Shown here piece by piece: positions 7,803-15,270 of a stretch of DNA of 19,968 nucleotides. The notes beneath the pieces were generated by a model, which ran no database searches, was not told the DNA's origin, and saw only the letters and a program-made list of their open reading frames with translations. Numbering within the stretch: position 1 is the stretch's first letter; the number at the start of each line of letters is the position of its first letter. Made by a program: the position numbers and the translations under genes. The stretch covers positions 1 through 19,968 of the forward strand of contig CAYFTR010000028.1 of the NCBI GenBank assembly GCA_964346185.1, read 5' to 3'. Origin of the DNA: JAAYJS01 sp964346185 (GTDB lineage Bacteria > Bacillota > Clostridia > Eubacteriales > Eubacteriaceae).

Positions 7803-7864
7803 TTGATTTGATTTATCGTAGTGAACCTGCTTCAAACATACACCATAGTTAGTGAGGCGATGGA

Positions 7865-9007
7865 ATGAGTGAAAAAAGAGATTATTATGAGGTATTAGGT
7901 GTCGGAAAAAATGCCGATGCCGAAGAAATAAAAAAAGCATACCGAAAACTGGCTATGAAGTATCATCCCGATAAAAACCCGGATGATAAAGTAGCGGAAG
8001 AAAAGTTTAAAGAAGCCAACGAAGCCTACGAGGTTCTCTCCGACGAGCAAAAACGTAAAGACTACGACCAATTCGGACATGCCGGTGTCGACGGTTCTTT
8101 TAGACAAGGCGGCGGCTTCAGTGGCGGTTTTGGCGGTTTCGAAGACATCTTCAGCGATATATTTTCCTCCTTTGGGGGAGGCGGTTTCGGCGGCGCGAGC
8201 TACGGCAGACCGAAGGGGCCTCAAAGAGGATCGGATATGCGTATCACCCTAACGCTGGATTTTAAGGAAGCGGTTTTCGGGATCGACAAAAAAATAAAAA
8301 TAAAAAGACGGGAAGCCTGTTCCCATTGTAACGGCACCGGCGCAGAAGGTCAAAGCGCCGTAAAAACCTGCGATCAATGCGGCGGTACAGGGGTCAATTA
8401 CATCCGTCAACAAACCCCCTTCGGAACGATACAACAAACGGCGACCTGCAGCAAATGTAACGGCGAAGGTCAAGTCATTGAGAACCCCTGCAGTCATTGC
8501 GGCGGCAGCGGTTTGGAAACCAAAGAAAGAACCATCAACATTAAAATACCCGCGGGTGTCGATACCGGGTCTACCATTCCGCTTCGTGGCGAGGGGAATG
8601 CCGGCACACGGGGCGGTCCCCAGGGTGATCTTTACGTCTTTATTAATGTAAAAGAAGACCCCTTGTTTAGGCGAGACGGCATGGATGTCGCCTACGATAT
8701 GCCCATTACCTTTACCCAGGCGGCTCTCGGCGCGGAAGTGGTCGTACCGACCTTGGACGGTAAAATTAAACTTAAAATACCGGAAGGCACACAAACGGGA
8801 AAAGTTTTCAGATTAAGAGGCAAAGGTATTAAAAACGTTAACGGTCGGGGCATTGGTGACTTGTATATTTCCACAACGATAGAAACACCGCGACGTTTAA
8901 ATAAAAAACAAAAAGAATTGCTCAAAGAGTTTGAAAACAGTTATAACAGCGACAATAATAAAAACAACGAAAGTTTCTGGTCAAAAATAAAAAATTCTTT
9001 TCAATAA
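7865..9007 (+). CDS. dnaJ: Hsp40 co-chaperone DnaJ
   Basis: This full-length type I DnaJ has 380 residues. The J domain (1-70) carries HPD (34-36) that stimulates DnaK ATPase, followed by a Gly/Phe-rich region (about 71-118). The zinc domain has four CXXCXGXG repeats (C152/C155, C169/C172, C195/C198, C209/C212), and two C-terminal substrate-binding beta domains close the protein. ATG at 7865 follows GAGG about 10 nt upstream. It is the last gene of the heat-shock operon, with a strong terminator 25 nt after its stop. Confidence 0.97.
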   Translation: MSEKRDYYEVLGVGKNADAEEIKKAYRKLAMKYHPDKNPDDKVAEEKFKEANEAYEVLSDEQKRKDYDQFGHAGVDGSFRQGGGFSGGFGGFEDIFSDIFSSFGGGGFGGASYGRPKGPQRGSDMRITLTLDFKEAVFGIDKKIKIKRREACSHCNGTGAEGQSAVKTCDQCGGTGVNYIRQQTPFGTIQQTATCSKCNGEGQVIENPCSHCGGSGLETKERTINIKIPAGVDTGSTIPLRGEGNAGTRGGPQGDLYVFINVKEDPLFRRDGMDVAYDMPITFTQAALGAEVVVPTLDGKIKLKIPEGTQTGKVFRLRGKGIKNVNGRGIGDLYISTTIETPRRLNKKQKELLKEFENSYNSDNNKNNESFWSKIKNSFQ

Positions 9008-9032
9008 TAACAGATTGTTGTTTTGTGAAGCA

Positions 9033-9078
9033 AACGACCGTGCGCAAGTGTATAAAAACCTGCGCGCGGTCGTTTTTT
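9033..9078 (+). terminator. Rho-independent terminator of the heat-shock operon
   Basis: The 14-bp stem AACGACCGTGCGCA/TGCGCGCGGTCGTT (one G-U pair) has a 14-nt loop and runs into six T's. It lies 25 nt after the dnaJ stop. Confidence 0.9.
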
Positions 9079-9200
9079 ATTAGTGTTCATAAGAAACGGC
9101 AACCACAAACAATTTACAAATAAAATTCAAAGAAGCCTTTAAATGCTGTTCAAAGGGCTTATTTTTTGTTAATATGAATGAAAAGTCATAAGGGGTTCGC

Positions 9201-9911
9201 ATGGGGAATATGTTAAAGCCGTTGATTATTCGGGAAATGCCCGAAGACGAAAGACCGAGGGAAAAACTCATAGAACTGGGTCCGCAAAGTCTGACAAAAG
9301 CGGAATTAATTGCCATTATCATATCGACAGGTACACGTGAAAAAACCGCCATTGATTTGGGGAGAGAAATCCTCTATCGTTTCGGTGATAACTTAAGCGA
9401 GTTTTTGGATATGCGTATCGAAGAATTGTGTCGCGATCCGGCCCTTAAGGGGATCGGGGTTGCCAAGGCCTGCAAAATTAAAGCCGCTTTGGAACTGGGA
9501 AGACGTTTAGAAAATAAAAAACCGAAAGAAACGTCCATTACCACACCCTCGGCGGCGGCAGCTTGTTTAATGGAAGCCTTGGGTTACAAAAAGTCCGAAC
9601 ATTTTGCCGTATTGGTGTTAGATACGAAGAAAAAACTCATTAATCTGGAGGTTATTTCTGTGGGAATATTGGACGCAACCGTCATTCACCCCAGAGAAAT
9701 TTTTTATCCGGCTATTCGGCAATACGGTGCTTCCGTTATTGTCGGGCACAACCACCCTTCGGGCGATCCGACCCCAAGCAGAGAAGATATTGCCGTTACT
9801 CGAAAGCTGGCTGATGCGGGCAAACTTTTGGGCATACCGGTGCTGGATCACATTATTGTATCCGATCGCACCTATATCAGTTTAAAACAAAACGGCGATA
9901 TGGATAGATGA
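9201..9911 (+). CDS. radC: RadC family JAB/MPN protein
   Basis: The protein has 236 residues. The N-terminal helix-hairpin-helix-like region contains LKGIGVAKACKIKAALELG (82-100). The C-terminal JAMM metal site is H183-N-H185-PSGDPTPSRE-D196, with the standard RadC signature HNHPSG. The name comes from an old DNA repair assignment that was later withdrawn; the biochemical role is unsettled, although the metal site looks intact. ATG at 9201 has AAGGGG six bases upstream; a second ATG three codons later lacks a site at proper distance. It lies between the heat-shock terminator and a new promoter, so it is probably monocistronic. I see no convincing promoter for it in 9079-9200. Confidence 0.95.
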   Translation: MGNMLKPLIIREMPEDERPREKLIELGPQSLTKAELIAIIISTGTREKTAIDLGREILYRFGDNLSEFLDMRIEELCRDPALKGIGVAKACKIKAALELGRRLENKKPKETSITTPSAAAACLMEALGYKKSEHFAVLVLDTKKKLINLEVISVGILDATVIHPREIFYPAIRQYGASVIVGHNHPSGDPTPSREDIAVTRKLADAGKLLGIPVLDHIIVSDRTYISLKQNGDMDR

Positions 9912-9948
9912 AACTTCAAAAAAATGTAAGAGTTTTGTGATGAGTTTA

Positions 9949-9957
9949 TGGTATAAT
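9949..9957 (+). promoter_or_regulatory. Extended -10 promoter of the rluA-like/pbp1a/nth group
   Basis: TGGTATAAT at 9949-9957 is a perfect extended -10 with no clear -35. The start would be about 9964, leaving a leader of about 36 nt before the ATG at 10000. The three genes that follow are packed with an overlap and a 4-nt gap. Confidence 0.65.
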
Positions 9958-9999
9958 AGCTACAGTTATCAGTGGTTTTGAGGGCTGAAAGAATGAGGA

Positions 10000-10929
10000 A
10001 TGGAAAAATTAAATAGAATAGAGGAAAAAAGAACTTATACCTATTTGTATAACCAGGACACGCCCGCTAAAATACAGGATTATTTAATTCAAAACTATCG
10101 TTACTCTTCACGTTTGTTAAGACAAATTAAAAAATACGGCGATATTTTAAAAAATGATCAACCCGTTTGGGCAACAGACAGCCTTAAAAAAGGTGATCGC
10201 TTGGCGATTGTCCTTCCGGAAGAAGAGGTGGATGTCGCGCCGAATCCGGAAAGTCTGGACATTCTTTATGAAGACGACGAAGTGTTAATTGTCAATAAAA
10301 ATGCCGGTTGTGTGACGCACCAAACCAAACGTCATCGGGAGCACACTTTGGCAAATTATGTAGCGGACTATTGGTTAAAAAAAGGAGAAAAAAGTAAAAT
10401 TCGTTTTATCAATCGCTTGGATAGAGATACGACGGGCCTTGTTGTCATAGCAAAAAACAAATACGTCCACCACTTTATTCAATCGCAGCCGAAAAACACG
10501 ATAAAAACCTACGTGGCCATGGTAAAAGTTTGCCCGTCTCAAACAAAGGGAACCATCGACGCACCTATTGCCAGAGCATCGGAAAATGCAATTGAACGGG
10601 TGGTATCACCAAAGGGCAAACGTGCCGTCACGGACTACTGCGTATTGGAAAGTTACGGCAACAAAGGGGCTTTGTTGCGCTTAAAGCTGTTGACGGGCAG
10701 AACCCACCAATTGCGGGTGCACCTTAAGCACATCGGTTGTCCCATTATCGGAGACCCTTTGTACAACCCGAGTGACGACCGAACAGGCATGGACAGACAG
10801 GCATTGCATGCACAAACCATTGCTTTGACCCTGCCTAAAAAAGGAAACATCGAAATTTCGGCACCCTTAAAAAGCGATATGATTGCATTGCGAAAATTAT
10901 TAACAGAAGGTGATAAATGTGAAAAATAA
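10000..10929 (+). CDS. RluA family RNA pseudouridine synthase
   Basis: This 309-residue protein converts uridine to pseudouridine in rRNA or tRNA. The N-terminal part (about 15-80) resembles the S4-like RNA-binding domain placed before RluA catalytic domains (LLRQIKKYGDILKND...VKKGD-type layout). The catalytic motif INRLDRDTTGLVV has the essential Asp at 141. The later RTHQLRVHLKHIGCPIIGDPLY block is the family's second signature. Which uridine is modified (RluC, RluD or other) cannot be decided. The ribosome binding site is poor (only GAGGA abutting the ATG), suggesting modest translation. Its 3' end overlaps the next gene. Confidence 0.9.
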   Translation: MEKLNRIEEKRTYTYLYNQDTPAKIQDYLIQNYRYSSRLLRQIKKYGDILKNDQPVWATDSLKKGDRLAIVLPEEEVDVAPNPESLDILYEDDEVLIVNKNAGCVTHQTKRHREHTLANYVADYWLKKGEKSKIRFINRLDRDTTGLVVIAKNKYVHHFIQSQPKNTIKTYVAMVKVCPSQTKGTIDAPIARASENAIERVVSPKGKRAVTDYCVLESYGNKGALLRLKLLTGRTHQLRVHLKHIGCPIIGDPLYNPSDDRTGMDRQALHAQTIALTLPKKGNIEISAPLKSDMIALRKLLTEGDKCEK

Positions 10930-13084
10930 AAATGAAAGCGAACCGAAAAGAAAAGGCTTGCCCTCAAAAACATCTAAAAAGAAAATGACGCCGTTAAAAA
11001 TAATCATAGCGATTATGTTGGTATTATTTTTAACGGGAACGGCCGGCGTCTTCGCGATGTATGTCGCAAATTGGAAAGATATTTCCGATACGGAATATCA
11101 AAGAAAAGAAAAAACCATTGTCTACTCCGCGGACCAACAAATTATCGCGGAATTATTCTCCCAAAATAGAACGTACGTTACGTTGGATCAAATTCCCCAA
11201 AATTTACGTAACGCTTTAATCGCGACGGAGGACCGTCGCTTTTACAGCCACAACGGTGTCGACTATATCGGGATTATCCGCGCGACCTTCGGCAACATAC
11301 TCGGCGGCGGGATTTCATCGGGTGCTTCCACCATTACCCAGCAATTAGCAAGACTGTTGTATTTGGATCCCATCTCCACCGAGCAAACTAAAATGGATAC
11401 CTTTAACAGAAAATTCGCGGAGATATCCATCGCGCGTCAATTAGAGAAAAAGTATACAAAAGACCAAATTTTAGAAATGTACTTTAATGAGTACTACTTC
11501 GGTTCTGGCGCTTACGGGATTCAGGAAGCGGCGCAAACATACTTCGGTAAAAATATATCGGAGGTTAATTTGGCGGAAGCGGCTATGCTTGCCGGTATAC
11601 CTCAGGCACCGACGGCTTATGCGCCCAACAACGATTTTGAGGCGGCAAAAGCCCGTCAGGAAATTGTTTTAAGTCGCATGCTTAAGGAAAAATATATCGA
11701 TCAGGCACAATTTGACGAAGCCATGAATACCGAAATACATATCCAGCCCTGGTCGGAAGAACAGCTCAACGACCAAATGCGGGACGGCTACGAACAATTT
11801 ATCGGAAAAGCTTTTGAAACGTACGCACGCAACAATGCGGAAAAAGTTATGAAGGAGCGAGGTCTGTCGGAAGAGGATGCCGTCACCTACATTCGTGGCG
11901 AATTGGCCAGCGGCGGATACAAAATCTATACAACAATTAACGTATCCTATCAGGACAGTGCCGTCAACACCATGAACGAACTGATGCCCGCCTACGGCAT
12001 GACCGGAGACAAGGACTCCTCCGCTCTGGTAACCTTAAATACCGATGGAGCCGTGTTGGCTTACTACGGTGGCGATTACAACAAAACCCAAGTGGACATG
12101 GCCAACACCCCCAGACAACCGGGCTCCAACATAAAGCCGTTGTACTACAGTTTAGCGTTGCAAAACGGCACCTACACCCCGGGCTCAACCATTAAAGATG
12201 TGCCCACCATCTTCGGCGGATATAAACCCTCCAACTATGGCGGCGGTTTTTCGGGTAATGTATCCATTACCACCGCTTTAGCAAGATCCTTAAACATACC
12301 GGCGGTCAAAGTTTTTAACGCCTTGGGTATCAATAACTCCATCGAATGGATAAAACGCATGGGTGTTACAACCGTATCCGATATGGACTACAACTTGGCA
12401 ACCGCCCTGGGCGGCATGACCGACGGCATTAAACCCTTTGACATGGCGACCAGTTTTAACATCTTTAATGACGGCGGTGTTTATAACTCGCCCTATTATA
12501 TTACAAAAATCGAAAAGACCGACGGCACCCCCGTCTACGATTACAAAGAAGACAACACTTTAACAACCTATCGAGTCCTTTCGGAGGAAATAGCCGACCA
12601 GATGTGGACAATACTCAACCAGGTTGTAACAGGCGGAACGGGCAGCGCGGCTTATCCCGGTTATCCCACGGCAGGCAAAACAGGTACCACCGATAACGAC
12701 TGGGACCTCTGGTTTACAGGAATGACGGGTAACACCACCACGGCGGTATGGTTGGGCAACGAGGACCATCACCCCATCGGTATGGGATCCTATGTCGCCG
12801 CCAACGTCTACGGTACCTATGTCAGATCGCTGGTGCAAAACGACCTGATTCCTTCCATTACACAAGGGGATGCCTATCAACGACCGGCAGACCATCAAGC
12901 GGTGGGCCCTGAAGTACCGGAGGGAACCGTACCCGAATCGGCTCAGGAAATGCCGATTCAAGAGCAGGAATTACAACCGGAAAAACCGAAAACCGTTATC
13001 CGTTTCAGAAGAGAAGTCTCCGATGACGACGATGATGACGAAACCCCGAGAACGCTACGACCTGTAAACCCGTTCTTTAACTAG
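10919..13084 (+). CDS. Class A penicillin-binding protein 1A (glycosyltransferase/transpeptidase)
   Basis: This bifunctional cell-wall synthase has about 721 residues. A basic cytoplasmic tail is followed by one membrane helix (about 27-49). The GT51 glycosyltransferase domain has ATEDRRF (catalytic Glu104) and GASTITQQL. The transpeptidase domain has SNIK (Ser403 nucleophile, Lys406), SLN (457-459) and KTG (587-589). The C-terminal tail is Pro/Glu-rich and ends with an Asp run (DDDDDD) and TLRPVNPFFN. I chose GTG at 10919 over an in-frame GTG at 10910 because AGAAGG (10905-10910) is 8 nt upstream of it. Either start overlaps the pseudouridine synthase gene, indicating translational coupling. 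Numbering is from 10919. Confidence 0.93.
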   Translation: MKNKNESEPKRKGLPSKTSKKKMTPLKIIIAIMLVLFLTGTAGVFAMYVANWKDISDTEYQRKEKTIVYSADQQIIAELFSQNRTYVTLDQIPQNLRNALIATEDRRFYSHNGVDYIGIIRATFGNILGGGISSGASTITQQLARLLYLDPISTEQTKMDTFNRKFAEISIARQLEKKYTKDQILEMYFNEYYFGSGAYGIQEAAQTYFGKNISEVNLAEAAMLAGIPQAPTAYAPNNDFEAAKARQEIVLSRMLKEKYIDQAQFDEAMNTEIHIQPWSEEQLNDQMRDGYEQFIGKAFETYARNNAEKVMKERGLSEEDAVTYIRGELASGGYKIYTTINVSYQDSAVNTMNELMPAYGMTGDKDSSALVTLNTDGAVLAYYGGDYNKTQVDMANTPRQPGSNIKPLYYSLALQNGTYTPGSTIKDVPTIFGGYKPSNYGGGFSGNVSITTALARSLNIPAVKVFNALGINNSIEWIKRMGVTTVSDMDYNLATALGGMTDGIKPFDMATSFNIFNDGGVYNSPYYITKIEKTDGTPVYDYKEDNTLTTYRVLSEEIADQMWTILNQVVTGGTGSAAYPGYPTAGKTGTTDNDWDLWFTGMTGNTTTAVWLGNEDHHPIGMGSYVAANVYGTYVRSLVQNDLIPSITQGDAYQRPADHQAVGPEVPEGTVPESAQEMPIQEQELQPEKPKTVIRFRREVSDDDDDDETPRTLRPVNPFFN

Positions 13085-13088
13085 ACAA

Positions 13089-13745
13089 ATGAAAAAAACA
13101 CTAAACACAAAAAAGGTCGAGCAAGTCATTGAGATTTTGGAAAGCCTTTACGGAAACGAGGGGTGCGGATTAGATTTTCGCACCCCTTATGAATTGCTCG
13201 TCGCTACGATTTTATCCGCGCAATGTACCGATGTACGTGTCAATAAAGTAACCGACGAACTCTTTAAAACATACAACACACCCCAAGCGATGCTCACCTT
13301 GTCTCAAAACCAATTACAAGCAAAAATACGCTCCTGCGGCTTATCCAAAACAAAGGCAAAAAACATACTGGCAACCTCCCATATTTTATTGGAAGTATTT
13401 AACGGCGAAGTGCCGCGAACGATGGAAACCCTGACCGATTTGCCCGGTGTGGGTCGCAAAACCGCCAACGTGGTGATGAGTAACGCCTTCGGTGTCGATG
13501 CCATCGCCGTGGACACCCACGTATTCAGAGTCAGCAAACGTATCGGCCTGGCGACGGGCAACAATGTTCTGCAAGTCGAAAAAGAACTGATGAAAACCCT
13601 GCCCAAATCCTATTGGTCGAGGGCACACCACTGGATTATATGGCACGGCAGGCGAATATGTACGGCAAGAACCCCCCAATGCCCCCAATGTCCGTTAAAG
13701 GACATTTGTATTTATCCGGATAAAACCCCCGAAAAAGTGGATTGA
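13089..13745 (+). CDS. nth: Endonuclease III (DNA glycosylase/AP lyase)
   Basis: The enzyme removes oxidised pyrimidines and nicks abasic sites in base excision repair. The 218 residues contain the helix-hairpin-helix LPGVGRKTANVV with catalytic Lys124, the catalytic Asp142 in VDTHVFRV, and the 4Fe-4S cluster pattern CX6CX2CX5C (C191, C198, C201, C207), all intact. The ATG is only 4 nt after the pbp stop and has no visible Shine-Dalgarno, so translation probably depends on ribosomes finishing the upstream gene. No terminator follows; the liv promoter starts 39 nt after its stop. Confidence 0.96.
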   Translation: MKKTLNTKKVEQVIEILESLYGNEGCGLDFRTPYELLVATILSAQCTDVRVNKVTDELFKTYNTPQAMLTLSQNQLQAKIRSCGLSKTKAKNILATSHILLEVFNGEVPRTMETLTDLPGVGRKTANVVMSNAFGVDAIAVDTHVFRVSKRIGLATGNNVLQVEKELMKTLPKSYWSRAHHWIIWHGRRICTARTPQCPQCPLKDICIYPDKTPEKVD

Positions 13746-13755
13746 AAAAAATACA

Positions 13756-13769
13756 TTTAACACGTTAAA
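13756..13769 (+). promoter_or_regulatory. Palindrome upstream of the liv promoter (possible operator)
   Basis: TTTAAC-AC-GTTAAA, six-base arms, lies 15 nt upstream of the -35 box. A further TTTAAC half-site occurs at 13822-13827, downstream of the -10. The position would suit a regulator of the transporter, but the palindrome is short and AT-rich, so chance is possible. Confidence 0.35.
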
Positions 13770-13784
13770 GCACTATAAAAAGGC

Positions 13785-13813
13785 TTGCTATTTACATACA
13801 CTTGTATTAGAAT
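13785..13813 (+). promoter_or_regulatory. Sigma-A promoter of the liv operon
   Basis: TTGCTA (13785-13790), 17 nt, TAGAAT (13808-13813), 38 nt upstream of the livJ ATG. An overlapping alternative is TTTACA/TATAAC with a 16-nt spacer. It is the only clear promoter seen for the transporter genes. Confidence 0.65.
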
Positions 13814-13851
13814 ATAACAAATTTAACCAATTTACATTGAAGGAGGATGGA

Positions 13852-15018
13852 ATGAAAAAAAGACTGGCACTAGTGCTTGTGGTTATCATGGCTATGGTAA
13901 CCTTGGCAGCCTGTGGCGGCGGATCCGGGGATTCCAAGGATTCCGCAGACGCCGGAGACGTCATTAAAATTGGCGCAACCGGACCTTATACAGGAGAAAC
14001 GGCAATGTACGGCATTGCTTGTAAAGAAGGTATGGAACTGGCGCAAAAAGAAATTAACGATAACGGCGGTATCGACGGTAAAAAAATTGAAATTATTTTT
14101 TACGACACAAAAGGTGATACAACCGAAGCCGTTAACGCTTATAATCGTTTAAGAGACCAGGACGAAATGGTCGCTTTTGTCGGCTCCGTCTTAACCGGCG
14201 AAAGTAACGCGCTGAAAGATTTGATCAAACAAGACAACATGCCGACCATTGCACCGACTGTAACCGGCAACGATGTTACCGAAGGTGTACCGAACTTCTT
14301 TAGAGTTTGCTACTATGACAACTATCAGGGTAGTGCGGCTGCCAACTACGCAACCAAAGCGGCGCCCGACGGAATGGGTGCTAAAACCGCAGCAATGTTG
14401 GTGGCAAAAGGAAACACCTACTCCGAAGGTTTGGCAGGTGCATTTAAAGAAACCTTCGAGAAAAACGGCGGTCAAATTGTTATCGAAGAATCCTATGCCA
14501 AAGCGGACAAGGATTTCTCGGCACAATTAACAAAAATTAAAGAATCAAACCCCGATATTCTTTACATTCCGGATTATTATTCTACCGTTGGTGTTATTTT
14601 ACAAAAAGCCAAAGATATGGGAATGGAAATTCCCTGCTTAGGTGGCGACGGTTGGGACTCCATTCAGGAAGAATACGCGGATGCGGCACAAGGTTATATC
14701 TTTACAAACCACTATGCCGCCGACTCTCCGAGCGAAAACGTCAAGAAATTTACGGCAGACTATAACGAAGCTTACGGCAAAGCGCCGGCTTCTTTCTCCG
14801 CATTGGGTTATGATGCCGTTTATGCAATGGTCGACGCCATCAAAACGGCAGGTTCCACCGAACCGCAAGCAATTATCGATGCGATTGCGGGTATGACCGT
14901 TAAAGGCATCACCGGTGAATTTACCTTTGATGAAGAAGGGAACCCGAAAGGTAAAGAAGTAACCATTATTAAAGTTGACGGAGGAGAATTAAAATACGTC
15001 ACCACTGTTAAAGAATAA
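13852..15018 (+). CDS. livJ: Branched-chain amino acid ABC transporter, substrate-binding lipoprotein (LivJ-like)
   Basis: The 388-residue extracellular binding protein starts with a lipoprotein signal (basic MKKR, hydrophobic core, lipobox LAAC with Cys21), so it is tethered to the outer face of the membrane. The mature part begins with a Gly/Ser/Asp linker. It follows the type 1 periplasmic binding fold of Leu/Ile/Val proteins, with the conserved IKIGATGPYTGETAMYG and IEIIFYDTKGD blocks and a closing KYVTTVKE strand. ATG at 13852 is chosen because AAGGAGG (13840-13846) sits 5 nt upstream; an in-frame TTG at 13837 would place the ribosome site inside the gene. The ligand is probably Leu/Ile/Val, but this family also binds other amino acids, amides and urea. 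A 252-nt gap with a terminator separates it from livH. Confidence 0.92.
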   Translation: MKKRLALVLVVIMAMVTLAACGGGSGDSKDSADAGDVIKIGATGPYTGETAMYGIACKEGMELAQKEINDNGGIDGKKIEIIFYDTKGDTTEAVNAYNRLRDQDEMVAFVGSVLTGESNALKDLIKQDNMPTIAPTVTGNDVTEGVPNFFRVCYYDNYQGSAAANYATKAAPDGMGAKTAAMLVAKGNTYSEGLAGAFKETFEKNGGQIVIEESYAKADKDFSAQLTKIKESNPDILYIPDYYSTVGVILQKAKDMGMEIPCLGGDGWDSIQEEYADAAQGYIFTNHYAADSPSENVKKFTADYNEAYGKAPASFSALGYDAVYAMVDAIKTAGSTEPQAIIDAIAGMTVKGITGEFTFDEEGNPKGKEVTIIKVDGGELKYVTTVKE

Positions 15019-15039
15019 TAGTAAGCATACATTCAGACT

Positions 15040-15188
15040 GGTAAAAGTTCGAAATCCGAAGGGGGTTCCTATAACCCGTAAGATTTCCGTTAAACAATTG
15101 TAAAGCTTGGCGAATTGCTCGTCGGGAGGTTCAATTCCTCGGATAGGGGATAACGTGCTTTAATCATTGTCCTGAATAGAAACAAATG
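15040..15188 (+). other. Structured non-coding RNA segment between livJ and livH, unidentified
   Basis: There is no ORF here, but many pairings. GAAATC/GATTTC (15051-15056 with 15082-15087) encloses GGGTT-CCTAT-AACCC (15063-15077). CGTTA/TAACG (15088-15092 with 15151-15155) encloses CAATT/AATTG (15095-15099 with 15113-15117) and GAGG-TTCAATT-CCTC (15126-15140). A competing stem GAATTG/CAATTC (15112-15117 with 15132-15137) would exclude the last two. The seven-base loop resembles a tRNA T-loop. It sits directly before a strong terminator, the layout of a riboswitch or attenuator, but I match it to no known class. Confidence 0.5.
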
Positions 15189-15222
15189 AATATAGAGGAG
15201 CGTCAGCTCTTCTATATTTTTT
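15189..15222 (+). terminator. Rho-independent terminator/attenuator between livJ and livH
   Basis: AATATAGAGGAGC-GTCA-GCTCTTCTATATT is a 13-bp stem (one G-U pair) with a tetraloop, merging into six T's (15217-15222). No promoter is visible in the 48 nt between it and livH, so livHMGF should depend on read-through. Partial termination would give more binding protein than membrane complex. Confidence 0.88.
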
Positions 15223-15270
15223 GGCGTTTCTCTAAGATTCACCACACACACTTGAAATGAGGATTTAAAT

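Noticed and set aside
13752..13800. Terminator after nth
   Set aside because: TTTAACACGTTAAA is palindromic but AT-only in its stem and is not followed by a T-run; it is better considered as a possible operator.
13837..13851. TTG at 13837 as a longer livJ start
   Set aside because: It would place the AAGGAGG ribosome binding site inside the coding sequence and spoil the compact lipoprotein signal peptide beginning at 13852.
15067..15150. Possible tRNA gene in the livJ-livH gap (T-loop plus acceptor-like pairing)
   Set aside because: No D-arm, no 7-base anticodon loop on a 5-bp stem, and only four good pairs in the T-stem; reported as a T-arm-like element instead.
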